Assembly: GCA_016215305.1 (NCBI GenBank)
Contig: JACRKI010000185.1
Coordinates: forward strand, 1 to 7,166
Length of the DNA stretch: 7,166 bases
Reading direction: 5' to 3'
Origin: Candidatus Woesearchaeota archaeon
GTDB taxonomy: Archaea > Nanobdellota > Nanobdellia > Woesearchaeales > DSVV01
The translations under genes and the position numbers were made by a program. The notes under the pieces are model-generated. The model searched no databases. It was not told the origin of the DNA and saw only the letters and a list, made by a program, of their open reading frames with translations. Position 1 is the stretch's first letter, and each line of letters starts with the position of its first letter. Below, piece by piece: positions 6,311 to 7,166 of the stretch.

Positions 6311-6342
6311 TTTTTTATCTTTTTTCTTTTTTTTATTTTCTT
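6311..6342 (+). terminator. Long T-rich tract after dnaG
   Basis: A 32-base stretch made almost wholly of T, with a few A and C, starting 15 bases past the stop. No stem precedes it. This is a typical archaeal T-tract terminator. Confidence 0.7.
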
Positions 6343-6363
6343 ACTTGCTTTCACGAACTCGCT

Positions 6364-6449
6364 GCTTTGATTCGACTGATTACTTTTCACGCACTAGCAA
6401 CGCAAACAGTATTTCTAACGCGTTGCGTTAGTAATCCTTTGAGCAAAGC
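6364..6449. other. Nested inverted repeats in the spacer after dnaG
   Basis: Three perfect stems nest in one fold: GCTTTG/CAAAGC (6364-6369 with 6444-6449), GATTAC/GTAATC (6378-6383 with 6431-6436) and GCAACGC/GCGTTGC (6397-6403 with 6420-6426). The innermost competes with a tight hairpin, CTAACGC-GTT-GCGTTAG (6415-6431). By my count G+C over 6351-6450 is about 44%, well above the T-rich sequence on its left. No TATA box is evident before it. It may be a small RNA, a protein-binding site or a mobile palindromic remnant. Strand is unknown. Confidence 0.4.
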
Positions 6450-6590
6450 CCAAAGTATCTTTATGTAATTTTTATTTTCATCAATAAATAATAATAACAT
6501 GAAGATACCTTAGCGATGCTTGTTCCTGTATTATTTTCTTAGTGCGTGTGTTTACTCTTGATTCATGTTTTGTAATTGCTTAACTGAAAC
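6450..6590. other. Spacer with no recognisable gene
   Basis: AT-rich sequence with a T-run at 6469-6478 and an AATAATAATAA stretch near 6487-6497. No ORF of note and no tRNA fold seen. Together with the preceding hairpin region it makes up most of the 325-base gap between dnaG and the next gene. Confidence 0.5.
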
Positions 6591-6593
6591 ATA

Positions 6594-6599
6594 TTTATA
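6594..6599 (+). promoter_or_regulatory. TATA box of the HEXXH-protein gene
   Basis: TTTATA within ATATTTATAC, preceded by GAAAC suited to a BRE. It lies 22-27 bases before the ATG at 6622, so the transcript is probably leaderless or nearly so. GAGG at 6617-6620 is only one base from the ATG, too close for a standard ribosome binding site, which fits a leaderless start. Confidence 0.6.
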
Positions 6600-6621
6600 C
6601 AGGTAAACATTTAATTGAGGA

Positions 6622-7026
6622 ATGATAAAATTGAAAGCAAAGAAAATAAACAAACAATCCAAAAAACTTTCTGGAAAATCTCTCCGCACCATGTACTATA
6701 CAGATGAACCATTTTATGGGATGAGCGATACCTGCACTGGACAGATTGAGATTAACATTGAATTTATCTGGAAACTTTGCAAAAGAAATGAAGACAAATT
6801 TATCAGAATCTTTGGACTGACTTACACGCATGAATATGTGCACACGATTGTAAGCGACATTGTCGAGGATTTGTATACCTGCGGGGAAGAGAAATTCATC
6901 CGCAAAATGCTCGGCGAAGAATGGAACAAAGAAATGGAAAAATATTATGAATGTATTCCCCCTTCAAAGAGTTTTGTCATACACAAAAAACAAAAGATTA
7001 AGAAAAAAACAAGAAAAAAGAAATAG
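6622..7026 (+). CDS. Small HEXXH protein, putative zinc metallopeptidase
   Basis: A 134-residue protein not assigned to a named family. The centre carries YTHEYVH (68-74), a classic HEXXH zinc site with His70, Glu71 and His74 in a predicted helix. The following helix, CGEEKFIRKMLGEE, offers Glu89 or Glu90 as a third ligand in the manner of gluzincins. The 14-15 residue gap is shorter than the roughly 19 of thermolysin but conceivable in the minimal archaeal minigluzincin-like enzymes. Both ends are strongly basic: MIKLKAKKINKQSKKL at the start and a lysine/arginine tail (122-134). The tail could bind nucleic acid or keep the protein in the cytoplasm. There is no signal peptide or membrane segment. 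Four cysteines (38, 52, 87, 111) are present. The start at 6622 fits the TATA spacing; Met24 is a weaker alternative. That it is expressed is likely; protease activity is inferred from the motif alone. Confidence 0.8.
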   Translation: MIKLKAKKINKQSKKLSGKSLRTMYYTDEPFYGMSDTCTGQIEINIEFIWKLCKRNEDKFIRIFGLTYTHEYVHTIVSDIVEDLYTCGEEKFIRKMLGEEWNKEMEKYYECIPPSKSFVIHKKQKIKKKTRKKK

Positions 7027-7047
7027 AAAAATTAAAAAAATAATTTA
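7027..7047 (-). terminator. A/T-only spacer, T-rich on the minus strand
   Basis: Nearly pure A and T between two convergent stop codons. On the minus strand it reads as T-runs directly after the stop of the right-edge gene, a good archaeal terminator for it. The plus-strand gene has no T-tract here and may read on into its convergent neighbour. Confidence 0.5.
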
Positions 7048-7166
7048 TTATGTTGTATTATTAGTATACACAACTGTCGCTACAGCTTTCAGCTGCTCCA
7101 GATATGCACTCACTGCTTTTTTCTGCAAGTCAAGCGTGAGCTGCTGGATGATGTCATCTTTAAAAT
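7048..7166 (-). CDS. C-terminal end of a minus-strand gene, possibly a parvulin-type foldase
   Basis: Read on the minus strand, 38 codons are open from the window edge to a TAA at 7048-7050, encoding FKDDIIQQLTLDLQKKAV and on to YTNNTT. The composition (regular K/Q/L helices, AYLEQLKAVATVVY) is clearly protein-like, while the other two minus frames hit stops early. The pattern of a QL..Q helix followed by a YLxxLK helix and a final A-x-V strand resembles the C-terminus of SurA/PrsA-like peptidyl-prolyl isomerases. The piece is too short to be sure. It converges on the HEXXH gene with a 21-base gap. The rest lies outside the window. Confidence 0.65.
   Translation of the reverse strand, partial: FKDDIIQQLTLDLQKKAVSAYLEQLKAVATVVYTNNTT

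Overview
The window reads as a stretch of an AT-rich archaeal chromosome. Four things point to Archaea: a leucyl-tRNA synthetase of the archaeal/eukaryotic type, a RIO1 kinase, the archaeal form of DnaG, and gene starts preceded by TATA boxes or GGAGGTGAT-like ribosome binding sites. The surface protein carries a short LTGFAV-type motif just after its N-terminal hydrophobic segment. I associate this motif with DPANN lineages such as Woesearchaeota or Pacearchaeota, but that placement is from memory and only tentative.

Layout, left to right: (1) the 3' five-sixths of a leucyl-tRNA synthetase gene (+, cut by the window edge, about 150 N-terminal residues missing); (2) a convergent spacer with two adjacent hairpins that share core sequence and loop length; (3) RIO1 kinase (-); (4) a compact divergent promoter built around a perfect 12-bp palindromic TATA element; (5) a secreted or membrane-anchored Q/G/S-rich protein (+) with six 17-residue repeats and a seven-cysteine segment, ending at a hairpin plus T-tract; (6) a roughly 160-nt GC-rich island behind a strong TATA box, with no good ORF, that can form mutually exclusive stem-loops and is the best candidate for something undescribed; (7) archaeal DnaG (+), followed by a long T-rich terminator; (8) a spacer with a nested hairpin; (9) a small HEXXH protein (+) with a lysine-rich tail; (10) the last 38 codons of a minus-strand gene running off the right edge.

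The genes are mostly single transcription units rather than one operon. Three belong to core information processing: LeuRS charges tRNA-Leu, RIO1 matures the small ribosomal subunit, and DnaG is a Toprim protein linked in Archaea to the RNA exosome and possibly to primer synthesis. The repeat protein, and possibly the gene at the right edge, concern the cell envelope. The small metallopeptidase-like protein has no clear pathway. I saw no tRNA, rRNA, CRISPR array, insertion sequence or integrase.
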